Positions 1-9,302 of a DNA stretch of 64,000 nucleotides are shown in pieces. This DNA is from Campylobacterales bacterium (lineage in GTDB: Bacteria > Campylobacterota > Campylobacteria > Campylobacterales > Sulfurovaceae). The position numbers and the translations under genes were made by a program. The stretch covers positions 1 to 64,000 of the forward strand of contig JACXUM010000020.1 of the NCBI GenBank assembly GCA_014763895.1. The letters run 5' to 3'. The notes under the pieces were generated by a model, which searched no databases, was not told the origin of the DNA, and worked only from the letters and a program-made list of their open reading frames with translations. The first letter of the stretch is position 1, and every line of letters starts with the position of its first letter.

Positions 1-36
1 ATCTACAACAGTAGAAATTATATGGTCTCTTTAGAC
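1..36 (-). CRISPR. Type V-A direct repeat, leader-proximal; array continues off the left edge
   Basis: Reverse complement is GTCTAAAGAGACCATATAATTTCTACTGTTGTAGAT; its last 20 nt TAATTTCTACTGTTGTAGAT match the Cas12a crRNA handle. Lies next to cas2. Only one repeat is visible. Confidence 0.9.
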
Positions 37-176
37 AGATACTGTAGCAAAAATAGCTATTTTTGTTACATTTTTACTCGCTTTTCCAAGTTTTTTATGC
101 CCAAAAATACTATTCTTCATCTCTTTTATCCATTAAGACCAAGGTTTGCAATTTAATCTTTCGCTTTAAGATTTTA
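37..176 (-). promoter_or_regulatory. CRISPR leader between cas2 and the first repeat
   Basis: AT-rich 140-bp non-coding segment between the cas2 stop and the first repeat; crRNA polarity puts the leader on this side. Confidence 0.7.
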
Positions 177-449
177 TCATATTACTATTAAATCTTCATC
201 ATCATTTTTGGCATATCCGAAACGGTCTATTTTGCATTGTTTGCTCAGTCGCATGATGATGACGCTGTCGCTTTGTCCGAACTTTTTTTCAAACTTGCTT
301 TTGATCTCTATCGTGACGTTGTCCAAAACCCTGTCGCTGTTTTTGATGCGAAACATAGAGTATTGCATCCGTCCGCCGTATTTGGAGAGCATCTTTGCAA
401 ACCGTGTACGGAGTTTGTCGTTGCTGATGTCATAAGAGATAATGAGCAT
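177..449 (-). CDS. cas2: CRISPR-associated endoribonuclease Cas2
   Basis: 90 aa, MLIISYDISNDKLRTRFAKMLSKYGGRMQYSMFRI; Cas2 fold start, next to cas1. Confidence 0.92.
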   Translation of the reverse strand: MLIISYDISNDKLRTRFAKMLSKYGGRMQYSMFRIKNSDRVLDNVTIEIKSKFEKKFGQSDSVIIMRLSKQCKIDRFGYAKNDDEDLIVI

Positions 450-1417
450 TATGACCCTCCGTTATAGACCGGAAACTGTTCTATGGGCTTACTTTGCATG
501 AATGCCCTGTAGTAGCCCCTGATGTACAAGAAGATATCGTTTTTGTGTTCAAGCAGCTCCTGAAGCAGCAGCCTCACATACGGTTTGCTATCCTGACCAA
601 AAATCCTGTACTGACCGCTGACTACGCTAAAGTCTTCCTTTTTCACCTGTCCAAGCGCAAAGGCTTTGCGAACTCTTTGGTCTATGATCGTGCGAAACGG
701 CTCTACGATATCACACACGAGCGACTTACGCTGGTAGAAATCCTGATGATACACGCCCTTATAGGTATCAAAACCATAAAGCCCCAGCATTGCATCAACA
801 AGATGAAAAAGCTGTGTATAGCCAATATCCAAAAGCAGGTTGGCGATATCTCTTTTGGCGCGGGGCTGTCTGCCATGCCACTCTATTTCTTCAAACATCG
901 CGCCAAAATAGACGCGTGATGCTATCCCCTCCATACCCAGCAGCGACTGAAGGTCTATCTCCTCCGGTTCATCGAGTCTTGCTCTGTACTCAGTCAGTTT
1001 GAGCAGGGCATTTTTTAGTTTTTCGCTTTTTTCTCTTCTTTTTTTGAGCGCCGCTATCTGCCGTTCGATCTTGTTCTTGACGATGTGCATCGCTATCTCA
1101 TTGCCTTCGTAGCCGTACTGTTTGGAACGCAGTATGACATTGCCTTCAGCCGCGGCAAACCAACTGCCGTAGGGGATGAGTCCATGCGTCATCATGACGA
1201 TACTGAAGCCAAACTTTTTGGAACGCTGAAGTATGCCCGATGTGATCGTGATATGCCCCACGATAAAGAGCGCAAAAAGCCTGTGGCAGCTTGACTGGTG
1301 TTTGATGCCATTCTCATGGGCGATAATGATGTTGTCATTTTTGAAACTGACCCTATCGCCATAACTCAGTAACGCTACAACAATCTGCTTTTCTTTAAAA
1401 TCAGGCAAACTTAGCAT
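449..1417 (-). CDS. cas1: CRISPR-associated integrase Cas1
   Basis: 322 aa with Cas1 motifs (GMEGIASRVYF, GVYHQ, DIVEPFR). Confidence 0.93.
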   Translation of the reverse strand: MLSLPDFKEKQIVVALLSYGDRVSFKNDNIIIAHENGIKHQSSCHRLFALFIVGHITITSGILQRSKKFGFSIVMMTHGLIPYGSWFAAAEGNVILRSKQYGYEGNEIAMHIVKNKIERQIAALKKRREKSEKLKNALLKLTEYRARLDEPEEIDLQSLLGMEGIASRVYFGAMFEEIEWHGRQPRAKRDIANLLLDIGYTQLFHLVDAMLGLYGFDTYKGVYHQDFYQRKSLVCDIVEPFRTIIDQRVRKAFALGQVKKEDFSVVSGQYRIFGQDSKPYVRLLLQELLEHKNDIFLYIRGYYRAFMQSKPIEQFPVYNGGS

Positions 1418-1968
1418 GGCGATACGTCACACAGATTGGAGTAGATGCAGTGTCGACACTTGTTGGGATTTGGCACAAAACTGTCTGTCAGTCGGTAGGT
1501 TTTCATCTTCATGATCATGTCCTCAAATTTTCTATGCATCATTGGGTTTGCCTCGGGCGGCAAAACAGAGTAGCTTTTATTGTCGTCCATGCTGTAGAGT
1601 TTTAGCGTTCTCACTTCATAGTCCATTTCTATAAGGCAGTGGTACTGCGCATAAAGCTGAAAGATATAGCCGTCATAGATGGTTACGATCTTCTTTTTAC
1701 GTTCCGTAAGAAGCATCCGTTTTTCATCGTAGGTATCGATCTTGCCGCCGATACCATATCGAACACTATAAACTTCAAGCGATTGCAACACATTTTTGGC
1801 AGTCGTATAGGTTTTAGTATCGACGCTCTTATGCGCTGCCCTGCCTGCTGTCTGATAGCCACTGTGGTAGAGCGAGGTATCCGCCCCGCCGTAGAGCTGA
1901 TGGAAGTAGATCGAACGGGGGCAAAAGATAAAGTCATTCAGAAACGAGATGGGGATATAGGGTTCCAT
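1411..1968 (-). CDS. cas4: CRISPR-associated exonuclease Cas4
   Basis: 185 aa; N-terminal FCPRSIYFHQLYG and C-terminal Cys cluster CRHCIYSNLCDVSPC; overlaps cas1 start. Confidence 0.9.
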   Translation of the reverse strand: MEPYIPISFLNDFIFCPRSIYFHQLYGGADTSLYHSGYQTAGRAAHKSVDTKTYTTAKNVLQSLEVYSVRYGIGGKIDTYDEKRMLLTERKKKIVTIYDGYIFQLYAQYHCLIEMDYEVRTLKLYSMDDNKSYSVLPPEANPMMHRKFEDMIMKMKTYRLTDSFVPNPNKCRHCIYSNLCDVSPC

Positions 1969-1971
1969 TTC

Positions 1972-4900
1972 TCATCTCTGGGCAAATTGCAGCCACTCTT
2001 TGTTGGTGATCTTGAGATCGGGTTTTTTGATATCTTGTGCCTCTTTGATCTTTTTTACAACCATGAGACCTTTTCGCGCGATATTGTACGCGCCGTTGGC
2101 GTCGGCATCTTTTGGCAGGGTATCATCGCATACTCGACTATCATAAAATACACCATTCTCATCTACTACAGGTGAGACGAGATAATCGATATCTGTACCC
2201 GTGATAGAGTTACGCATCTGGAGCGTAAGCCTGAAAAGCCCCAAAAGCTTCTCAAAAAATGCCTTGTCATTCTGCGCTACTATATACTCTTTGAGATTGT
2301 CTGCCTGCCCGTTTAGAAGCGTTTTGAAGCCATCTGTGAGCTGCACGGTTTTATTGTCCCACTGGTTGAGTTTTTCGCTGTTGCGATATGTCAAAACCCT
2401 GTCGCCGTAAGTGCATATCGTCCAGTTCTGGCGCGTTCCTTCTGCTTTGGGATTAAACTGCGTATAGTTGTCTATCTCAAATTCATAGTAGTCTTTTTCG
2501 CTGTTATAGCGGATAGACTTGAACTTACCAAAAAACTCTTTTGACTTCTCCACACTGGCGTATCTGGTATCAAAAAGATTGACAAATCCCGTAACCGGAT
2601 CGATCTTGGAGGTGTTCCATGCAGGCACATAGAACAAAAAGCCGTTTTGTTTGCCCATCTTTTCAAAGCTCTCAAATTTGTTGGTCAGCTGAAGCGCATT
2701 GAGTACGCCGCCGAGCTCGTTTGGAGATTTTTTCTTGTCCACGAGATAGTTGAGCTTATCGATGAGCATCTTTTCGAACTTCTGATACACCTGCTTTTCG
2801 ACCTTGAAGCGTCCGCGTTTAAATCCAAAGTTGAGGTCTTCAAGGACGACGATAGCACGATGCTCTACCATAAGCGTAGCGATACGGTGAATGACATGGC
2901 TCATGTAACCCTCTTTGAGTTCTTTGATATTTTCTACCGTACCCCAGTTGACCCGTGCCTTGGCTCTTTCGTCCTCTTTTTTTGCCAATTTCTCATGATA
3001 ATTGATCACATGATCTTTTCCGTTGTAGCTGTTGATGATCTGATTGAGCGTGTACTGCTCTACGATTTTGCCCTGCGCGTCTATGAGCGATAGATAGAGC
3101 AAATGACGTTCACCTCGGTCGATACCGATGATTTTGATATCTTCTTTGCCCGAAGCGATCATCTCATTGACTATTGCATTAAGATTGGTATATCCTTGCG
3201 CTTTGAAGTTGAGCGTGATGGGCACGTGAAACTGGAATTTATCAAAGGCAAAACGACGGTCTTTGATAATGGGATAGTCAAACTTGCCAACCAATTCTTT
3301 GGCATGGTGTCCTTTTTGCATCACCTCATCACTGTATATGATAGACTTTTTACGGTAAAAAACCTCTGCTTGACCGTTGAGCTTATAGACCACATCGGCA
3401 AGATTTTTCTCGTCAAATAATGCCCTCCAATAAAGGGTATGCATATTAGGCGTTCCTTTGCTATAAGGGGAAAAATCTTTGTTATAGATTTGAAAGAGGT
3501 AAAGTTTTCCCTCGGATACAAGTGTATCGATATAGGATTGAGAGATGTTTTTATACGTTATTTTGTATCCTTGCTGTTCAACCTCTCTGTAAAATCCGCT
3601 TAAATCTTTATAACTCGCCGTGTCGGAAAACTTGAATTCAAAATTTTTCCAGTCTTCGTGCTTTTGTATCGAAGATTTAAAAAAATCAATTAGTTTATGG
3701 CAATGCTCCAAATCAAAAATTTCACCTTTTTTGTGCGTTCCCTTTTTATAATTGCTGATTATATCGGAAGAGGGTGCAAACTCATCAATACGGCTGTTTG
3801 AAAAAAACACCTTTGGCAACATCTTGTTTGCTCCGGGCAAAAGCTTGTAGTTTATTTTGCGATATGATGAATCGTCTTGAGACTCTGGGGTATTTTTAAA
3901 CACACGATTGTGTTTTTTATCCATAATACCAAGATAAAACAATCCGTTTTTTTCAAGCAATATTGCTGTGTTATCTGTTTCTTTGTTCACATCCCACCCA
4001 TCAAGTAGTGTAGAGTTTTCAAAATTGAGTTTGAATTTCTCAAGCGAGTATGGTTTTTTGGTCATAAAGTTTCGCACTTTATCGTAGAGTTTCACTACGG
4101 CGCTCAAGCTTTCAAAATAGCTCTCAAAGGTTGCATAAAAGGCGATATCCCTATCCACATCGCTCTTGACGCTCAGCGGCTTGAGGAAACGCTGCCATGC
4201 CAAAAGCGCGTCCATCACTTCCTTGATACGCTCAGTTTTTTCTTGATCGTCCAACCATGTTTTATATGCGACTTGTACCGCTTTGGTTAAAGGCTTGATT
4301 TCATTGGAAAAATATGTCAGGATATCCGATGGGGATTGCGCCTCTTTTAGCGCTATATGGATATCGTTGATACTAAAATTTTGCCGTCACAACACTCAAA
4401 CGCGATGATATTGTTTTGATAAAAAGTTTTTATTGCTTCTGCAAGTTCGTTTTTGTCTTCAAAAGCCTCCGGAAGCCACGAGAGAGATTCGCGGTCGCTG
4501 AGTATCTGTTTGTAGAGCGGTTTGAGATTGGGAAGGTCTCTTTTGGAAAGACCGTGTTTTTGTCTATAAAGATTGATCTTTTCGTTAAATCCTTGTATCT
4601 TTGAGCCATCATTAGACACTTTGCCGCCTATCATAGTATTGTAAAGGTCGATGTGGTTTTGAGCTAATGTGTGTGAAAAATATGCCAGCGTAAACATATC
4701 TTCGAATACTGCGCCAAAAAGATGCGACTCTATAGCATCTTTTGAATCGGCAATTAATTCGGGATATTTTGTTGCAATTTGCTCAAATGTTTTTTTGTTG
4801 CCTAGAAACACGGGTAGATTTTCATGGACGATACGGTATGCAACCGCAGTATGTAGCGCTTCATCGATGTACATATTGGCTCTGTTTTCATGAAAACCTG

Positions 4901-5369
4901 TAAAATATGTCGTGAAGTCCACAAATTTCAGAACGATTTCTTTTTCGTTTATTTTTTGTTCTTCAGGGATTTCTTCGCTATCCAAAAAAGTCAAAAGTTC
5001 ATTCCTTATCAGCTCTTTTTTAAACAGCGTACTCCATTTTGGATGTTTTTTAAAGAGTTCAACGATCCTTTTTCTCAAAGTATCCTGAAGCTTTTCAAAT
5101 TCTTTTTTCCCTTTTTCATCCTTAATTGCGAAATAGAGTTTCTCATACGTTTCAAGCCCCTCTATGGCAATGCCATTTAAGGCATCTTCGATAAACGCCT
5201 TATGATACCTGTCGATGATCTTTTTCATCTCCTTGTACTCTTCGGCTCTCTGTTCATCCTGAATGATCAACCCTTTGGCTTCAATATGCTCTTTTGTTTT
5301 CCCGACAGGTCTAAGTTCAAACCTAAGCGTTTTTGAAAGCTGGTATTGGTTGGTAAAATTTTGTAACAT
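1972..5369 (-). pseudogene. cas12a: Cas12a (Cpf1) effector, frame-disrupted: N-terminal ORF 4353-5369, C-terminal ORF from ~4379 to 1972
   Basis: N-terminal NQYQLSKTLRFELRPVGKT; RuvC I IIGIDRGERHL, RuvC II VVLEDLNFGFKRGRFKVEKQVYQK, RuvC III DADANGAYNIARKGL. Frames are offset by one base near 4376-4383. Restoring the frame gives ~1132 aa. Confidence 0.93.
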
Positions 5370-5443
5370 TGAAATATCCCCTTTTTTAAGACTTAAAACA
5401 TATCACTGTGTTATCTTATCACAACTGTAAAGACATTTATGTG

Positions 5444-6346
5444 TCACTCATACCGTAGTCTTTGGTCTTCATCCTGATAGATTTCAAGGTCGCGCATGAG
5501 ATCGTTCCACAGCCACTTCGGTTCGATGATGTGTACCCTTGGAAGCCAATACTTGATCTGGGGGAGTATCTCCAGTTTGTGGGTGATCGTACAATGGACC
5601 TCAAGACCGCCGTCATAGTGCTCGTCCTCGATGGTCTGGGATTTGTGCAGTTTGATATCCTTGATATACTCGGCGATCTCCGGCCGGACATAAAGCACCA
5701 CATGGGAGGCCTCTTTCCCCGTGGAACTCCAGATACTCTTCAGGCTGTCGGCTTGCGCTATCATCTCCGGCGTGAGCGTCTGTTTCTCTTTCACTCTCCT
5801 AAAATTCCGAATCTTATCAAGGTTGAAATATTTGATCCCGTCATCCTTGTAATCCCTGGCGATCAGATACCACCTGCCGTTCTCCGTATAGATCTTGATA
5901 GGATCGACTACCCTCTCCGAGCTACCCTCCGCCTTGAGATAGACAAATGCACACTTCTCATCATTTAACAAAGAGGCAGCAAGTGCCTCTCCAAGTTTTT
6001 TGGGCAGATTTTTGTACTCAATGGCAAAAGAGATCTTCTCAGAAGAGAGATTGGAACGCTCCAGGCACTCCACCTCTATCTCAAGGTTCCGGGCAAAAGA
6101 AGAGAGCAGTATATGGTTAAGATCATCTTCTCCTTTGGAAAGTGCGGATCTGCCCAGACTCCAGATGCCGTTACGGTTTTGCAGGGGAATACTCCGGGCG
6201 ATTTTGAGCATATCGCGATGGATCGTACGTGAAGATACACCGTACTCGACATATACGATTCCTGCACTGAGTCTCTCACCGGCATAGAGTCGCCGGACGA
6301 TATCAAGGATCCTGGGGGTCGGGGTTTTCTGTTTAAGATATGCCAT
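5444..6346 (-). CDS. HTH/WYL-domain transcriptional regulator
   Basis: 300 aa; N-terminal HTH, central WYLIARDYKDDGIKYFNLDKIRNFR (WYL motif). Co-directional and 74 bp upstream of cas12a. Confidence 0.88.
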   Translation of the reverse strand: MAYLKQKTPTPRILDIVRRLYAGERLSAGIVYVEYGVSSRTIHRDMLKIARSIPLQNRNGIWSLGRSALSKGEDDLNHILLSSFARNLEIEVECLERSNLSSEKISFAIEYKNLPKKLGEALAASLLNDEKCAFVYLKAEGSSERVVDPIKIYTENGRWYLIARDYKDDGIKYFNLDKIRNFRRVKEKQTLTPEMIAQADSLKSIWSSTGKEASHVVLYVRPEIAEYIKDIKLHKSQTIEDEHYDGGLEVHCTITHKLEILPQIKYWLPRVHIIEPKWLWNDLMRDLEIYQDEDQRLRYE

Positions 6347-6401
6347 AAAAGATTATACTAACTTACGCTAAAATACCCCCGAACTTAATACAAAGAAAAT
6401 T

Positions 6402-7808
6402 ATGCGGCTCAAATCTATTTTTACCAACAGTTTCGGTATCCTTATTTCACGTGTAACGGGGTTAGTACGTGATGTTTTGATGGCTTCTGCTTTGGGTGCT
6501 TCCCTATGGAGCGATATCTTCTTCATCGCCTTTAAACTCCCAAACCTTTTCCGCCGTATCTTTGCAGAGGGTGCTTTTACTCAGGCTTTTATGCCCTCTT
6601 TTGTCGCTTCTAGACAAAAAGGGGTCTTTTCTGTTGCCATTTTTTTAAGATTTCTTCTATTTTTAACGATTGCTTCTTTGGTTGTCACACTCTTCCCGGA
6701 GCTGATCACCAAACTGCTCGCATGGGGATGGAGCCCCCAACAGATAGAGCAGACTGCACCCCTGACAGCGATCAACTTTTGGTACCTTGATTTTATCTTC
6801 ATTGTTACCTTTCTTGCAACCATACTTCAGTATAAAGAACATTTTTTCACTACGGCGATGTCAACGGCACTTTTAAATATCTCGATGATAGGCGCTCTCA
6901 TTCTCTTCATGCACCAAGATCCCAAAACCGTCGCCTATGCAGTCAGTATCTCTGTAGTGATCGGCGGAATATTACAGGTCATCACCCACATCATCTCGAT
7001 CAAAAATCTCAATCTCCACCGAATTTTGGTGGGAGGATGGCATTATCGAAAAAAGAAAGACATCAAAGAAGAAACCGAGAGTTTCAACAAACTTTTCATT
7101 CCTGCGGTCTGGGGTAGTTCCACGGCACAGATCAACAGTTTCATCGATACGATGCTTGCAACATTCCTGGTATCAGGTTCGGTATCCTACCTTTTTTATG
7201 CCAATAGGGTCTTTCAGCTTCCGCTTGCCATCATTGCGATAGCCACAACAACTGCGATCTTTCCTTCTGTCTCCAAAGCGATCAAGAACGGCCGTAACCA
7301 GGAAGCCTATGTCAATCTCGCACAGGCATTCTGGTTGCTTGCCTTTACTCTTGGGGTTGCCACTGTAGGGGGGATCATGCTTGCCGAGCCGATTGTCTGG
7401 CTGTTGTTTGAAAGAGGCAAATTTATCCGCTCTGATACACTTGAAACTGCAAATGTACTAATCATGTATTTGGCAGGTTTGCTGCCTTTTGGCTTGGCAA
7501 AACTCTTTTCACTGTTCCTCTATGCATCACATCAGCAGTCCAAAGCAGCCAAGATCGCTACGATTTCACTGGTTGTCAATATCATTGCCTCTTTGGTACT
7601 GATCAAACCGATGGGAGCGATGGGTTTGGCATTGGCAGGAAGTATCGGAGGGTGGATACTTTTTATACTCACTGTTTATGAAGTAGGCATGGATAGATTT
7701 TGGGAGATCATAAAATCGATCAAAACACTCTACTGGGTTATGGTTATCATAGGATCTGCATTAATCTTATACGCCCTAAATCTCTGGCTCTTGAACCTTA
7801 TACGTTAG
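6402..7808 (+). CDS. murJ: MurJ/MviN lipid II flippase
   Basis: 468 aa multi-TM, MRLKSIFTNSFGILISRVTGLVRDVLMASALG. Confidence 0.9.
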   Translation: MRLKSIFTNSFGILISRVTGLVRDVLMASALGASLWSDIFFIAFKLPNLFRRIFAEGAFTQAFMPSFVASRQKGVFSVAIFLRFLLFLTIASLVVTLFPELITKLLAWGWSPQQIEQTAPLTAINFWYLDFIFIVTFLATILQYKEHFFTTAMSTALLNISMIGALILFMHQDPKTVAYAVSISVVIGGILQVITHIISIKNLNLHRILVGGWHYRKKKDIKEETESFNKLFIPAVWGSSTAQINSFIDTMLATFLVSGSVSYLFYANRVFQLPLAIIAIATTTAIFPSVSKAIKNGRNQEAYVNLAQAFWLLAFTLGVATVGGIMLAEPIVWLLFERGKFIRSDTLETANVLIMYLAGLLPFGLAKLFSLFLYASHQQSKAAKIATISLVVNIIASLVLIKPMGAMGLALAGSIGGWILFILTVYEVGMDRFWEIIKSIKTLYWVMVIIGSALILYALNLWLLNLIR

Positions 7809-7901
7809 TTTAATTTTTTCTCATACATGTTAGGACTTTAAATTCCTAACCAACATTTGGCTATAATCGTTTTTACAATAATTTTTTAAAAGGTCCCCGT
7901 T

Positions 7902-9302
7902 ATGCTCATCTATGACAGCGTACAAAAAACAAAACTTCCCTTAGTCCCGATCAAAGAAAGAGAAGTCTCCATATATGTATGCGGTCCTACGGTTTATGAT
8001 GATGCACACCTTGGACATGCAAGAAGTGCCTTGTCTTTCGATCTTCTATCACGCACGCTCAAAGCACTCGGTTACAAAGTGACGCTGGGGAAAAATTTTA
8101 CCGATATTGATGATAAGATCATTAAAAAGGTTGAAGAGACTGGAAAAAGCATGCAGGAGATCACCGGCTTTTATATCGACCGTTATCTTGAAGAAATGGC
8201 TGCACTTGGTGTTGGGCGAGCCGATATCGAACCAAAAGCGACCCAGTCCCTTGAAGCCATCGAAGGGATGATCCAAAAACTCATAGAAAAAGGATTTGCC
8301 TATCAGACATCCAACGGCGATGTCTATTTCGATACGTCCAAGGATACACACTATGGCGATATCTCACACCGTGTAGGTAATGAAGAGGAGAGTCAAAGCC
8401 GGGTTGCTCATACAGAAGAAAAACGTAATTCCAAAGATTTTGCCCTATGGAAAGCCTGCAAAGAAAATGAAGACATCTGCTTTGATACCCGTTTGGGCAA
8501 AGGACGTCCCGGATGGCATATCGAATGTTCTGCCATGATAGAAAAACACTTTTGCGGCAATGATAAGTATACCATAGATATCCATGGCGGAGGTGCAGAT
8601 CTTCTCTTCCCGCACCATGAAAACGAAGCCGCACAAAGCAGGTGTGCTACCGGGCATGAGCTAGCCAAATACTGGATGCATAACGGTTTTGTAAAGATCG
8701 ACGGCGAGAAGATGAGCAAAAGTCTGGGCAACAGTTTCTTTTTAAAGGATGCACTCAAAGCATATGACGGAGAAATCCTGCGATATTATCTCAACTCGGT
8801 ACATTACCGCAATGATTTTAACTTCAACGAAGAAGACCTTCTTGCGGCGAAAAAAAGGCTGGACAAACTTTACAGGCTCAAAAAACGTGTAACTCCCACA
8901 ACAGGCTCTGTTGCAAATAAGGAATTCAAAAAAGCCCTCATCGATGCGATGAGCGATGATCTGAATATTTCAGTCGCGCTTTCGCTCATCGACCAAATGG
9001 TTGCCCAGAACAATGAACAGCTTGATCTTGATCCCAAAAACAAAGGGCTCAAAAAAGAGATCATCGCCAATATCGAATTTATCGATGATTTGCTTGGCTT
9101 TGGCGGTAAAGAGCCGTTTGCCTACTTTCAGATCGGAATAGATGAAACACTCAAACAAAAAATAGAACAGCTTATCGCCCAACGGAGCGAAGCCAAAAAA
9201 ATCAAAGACTTCATACGTTCGGATGCGATACGTGATGAACTCATTGCTATGGGAATCTCCATCATGGATACGGCCGATGGAACAGTCTGGGAAAAAGCCT
9301 GA
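7902..9302 (+). CDS. cysS: Cysteinyl-tRNA synthetase
   Basis: 466 aa; CGPTVYDDAHLGHARS and KMSKSLGN motifs. Confidence 0.97.
   Translation: MLIYDSVQKTKLPLVPIKEREVSIYVCGPTVYDDAHLGHARSALSFDLLSRTLKALGYKVTLGKNFTDIDDKIIKKVEETGKSMQEITGFYIDRYLEEMAALGVGRADIEPKATQSLEAIEGMIQKLIEKGFAYQTSNGDVYFDTSKDTHYGDISHRVGNEEESQSRVAHTEEKRNSKDFALWKACKENEDICFDTRLGKGRPGWHIECSAMIEKHFCGNDKYTIDIHGGGADLLFPHHENEAAQSRCATGHELAKYWMHNGFVKIDGEKMSKSLGNSFFLKDALKAYDGEILRYYLNSVHYRNDFNFNEEDLLAAKKRLDKLYRLKKRVTPTTGSVANKEFKKALIDAMSDDLNISVALSLIDQMVAQNNEQLDLDPKNKGLKKEIIANIEFIDDLLGFGGKEPFAYFQIGIDETLKQKIEQLIAQRSEAKKIKDFIRSDAIRDELIAMGISIMDTADGTVWEKA

Noticed and set aside
1-176. Self-targeting spacer, tracrRNA or anti-CRISPR linked to the array
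   Set aside because: No spacer lies inside the window, Cas12a needs no tracrRNA, and no candidate anti-CRISPR gene is visible nearby.
494-3420. Plus-strand ORFs opposite cas1, cas4 and cas12a
   Set aside because: They are antisense to well-recognised proteins, with low-complexity or unfamiliar translations; treated as shadow ORFs. The same applies to other antisense ORFs in the track.
4370-4390. Programmed ribosomal frameshift or transcriptional slippage rejoining cas12a
   Set aside because: In the zero frame (GGC AAA ATT TTA) there is no X XXY YYZ slippery heptamer, runs are only four bases, and about 80 residues also seem to be missing; a deletion explains it better.
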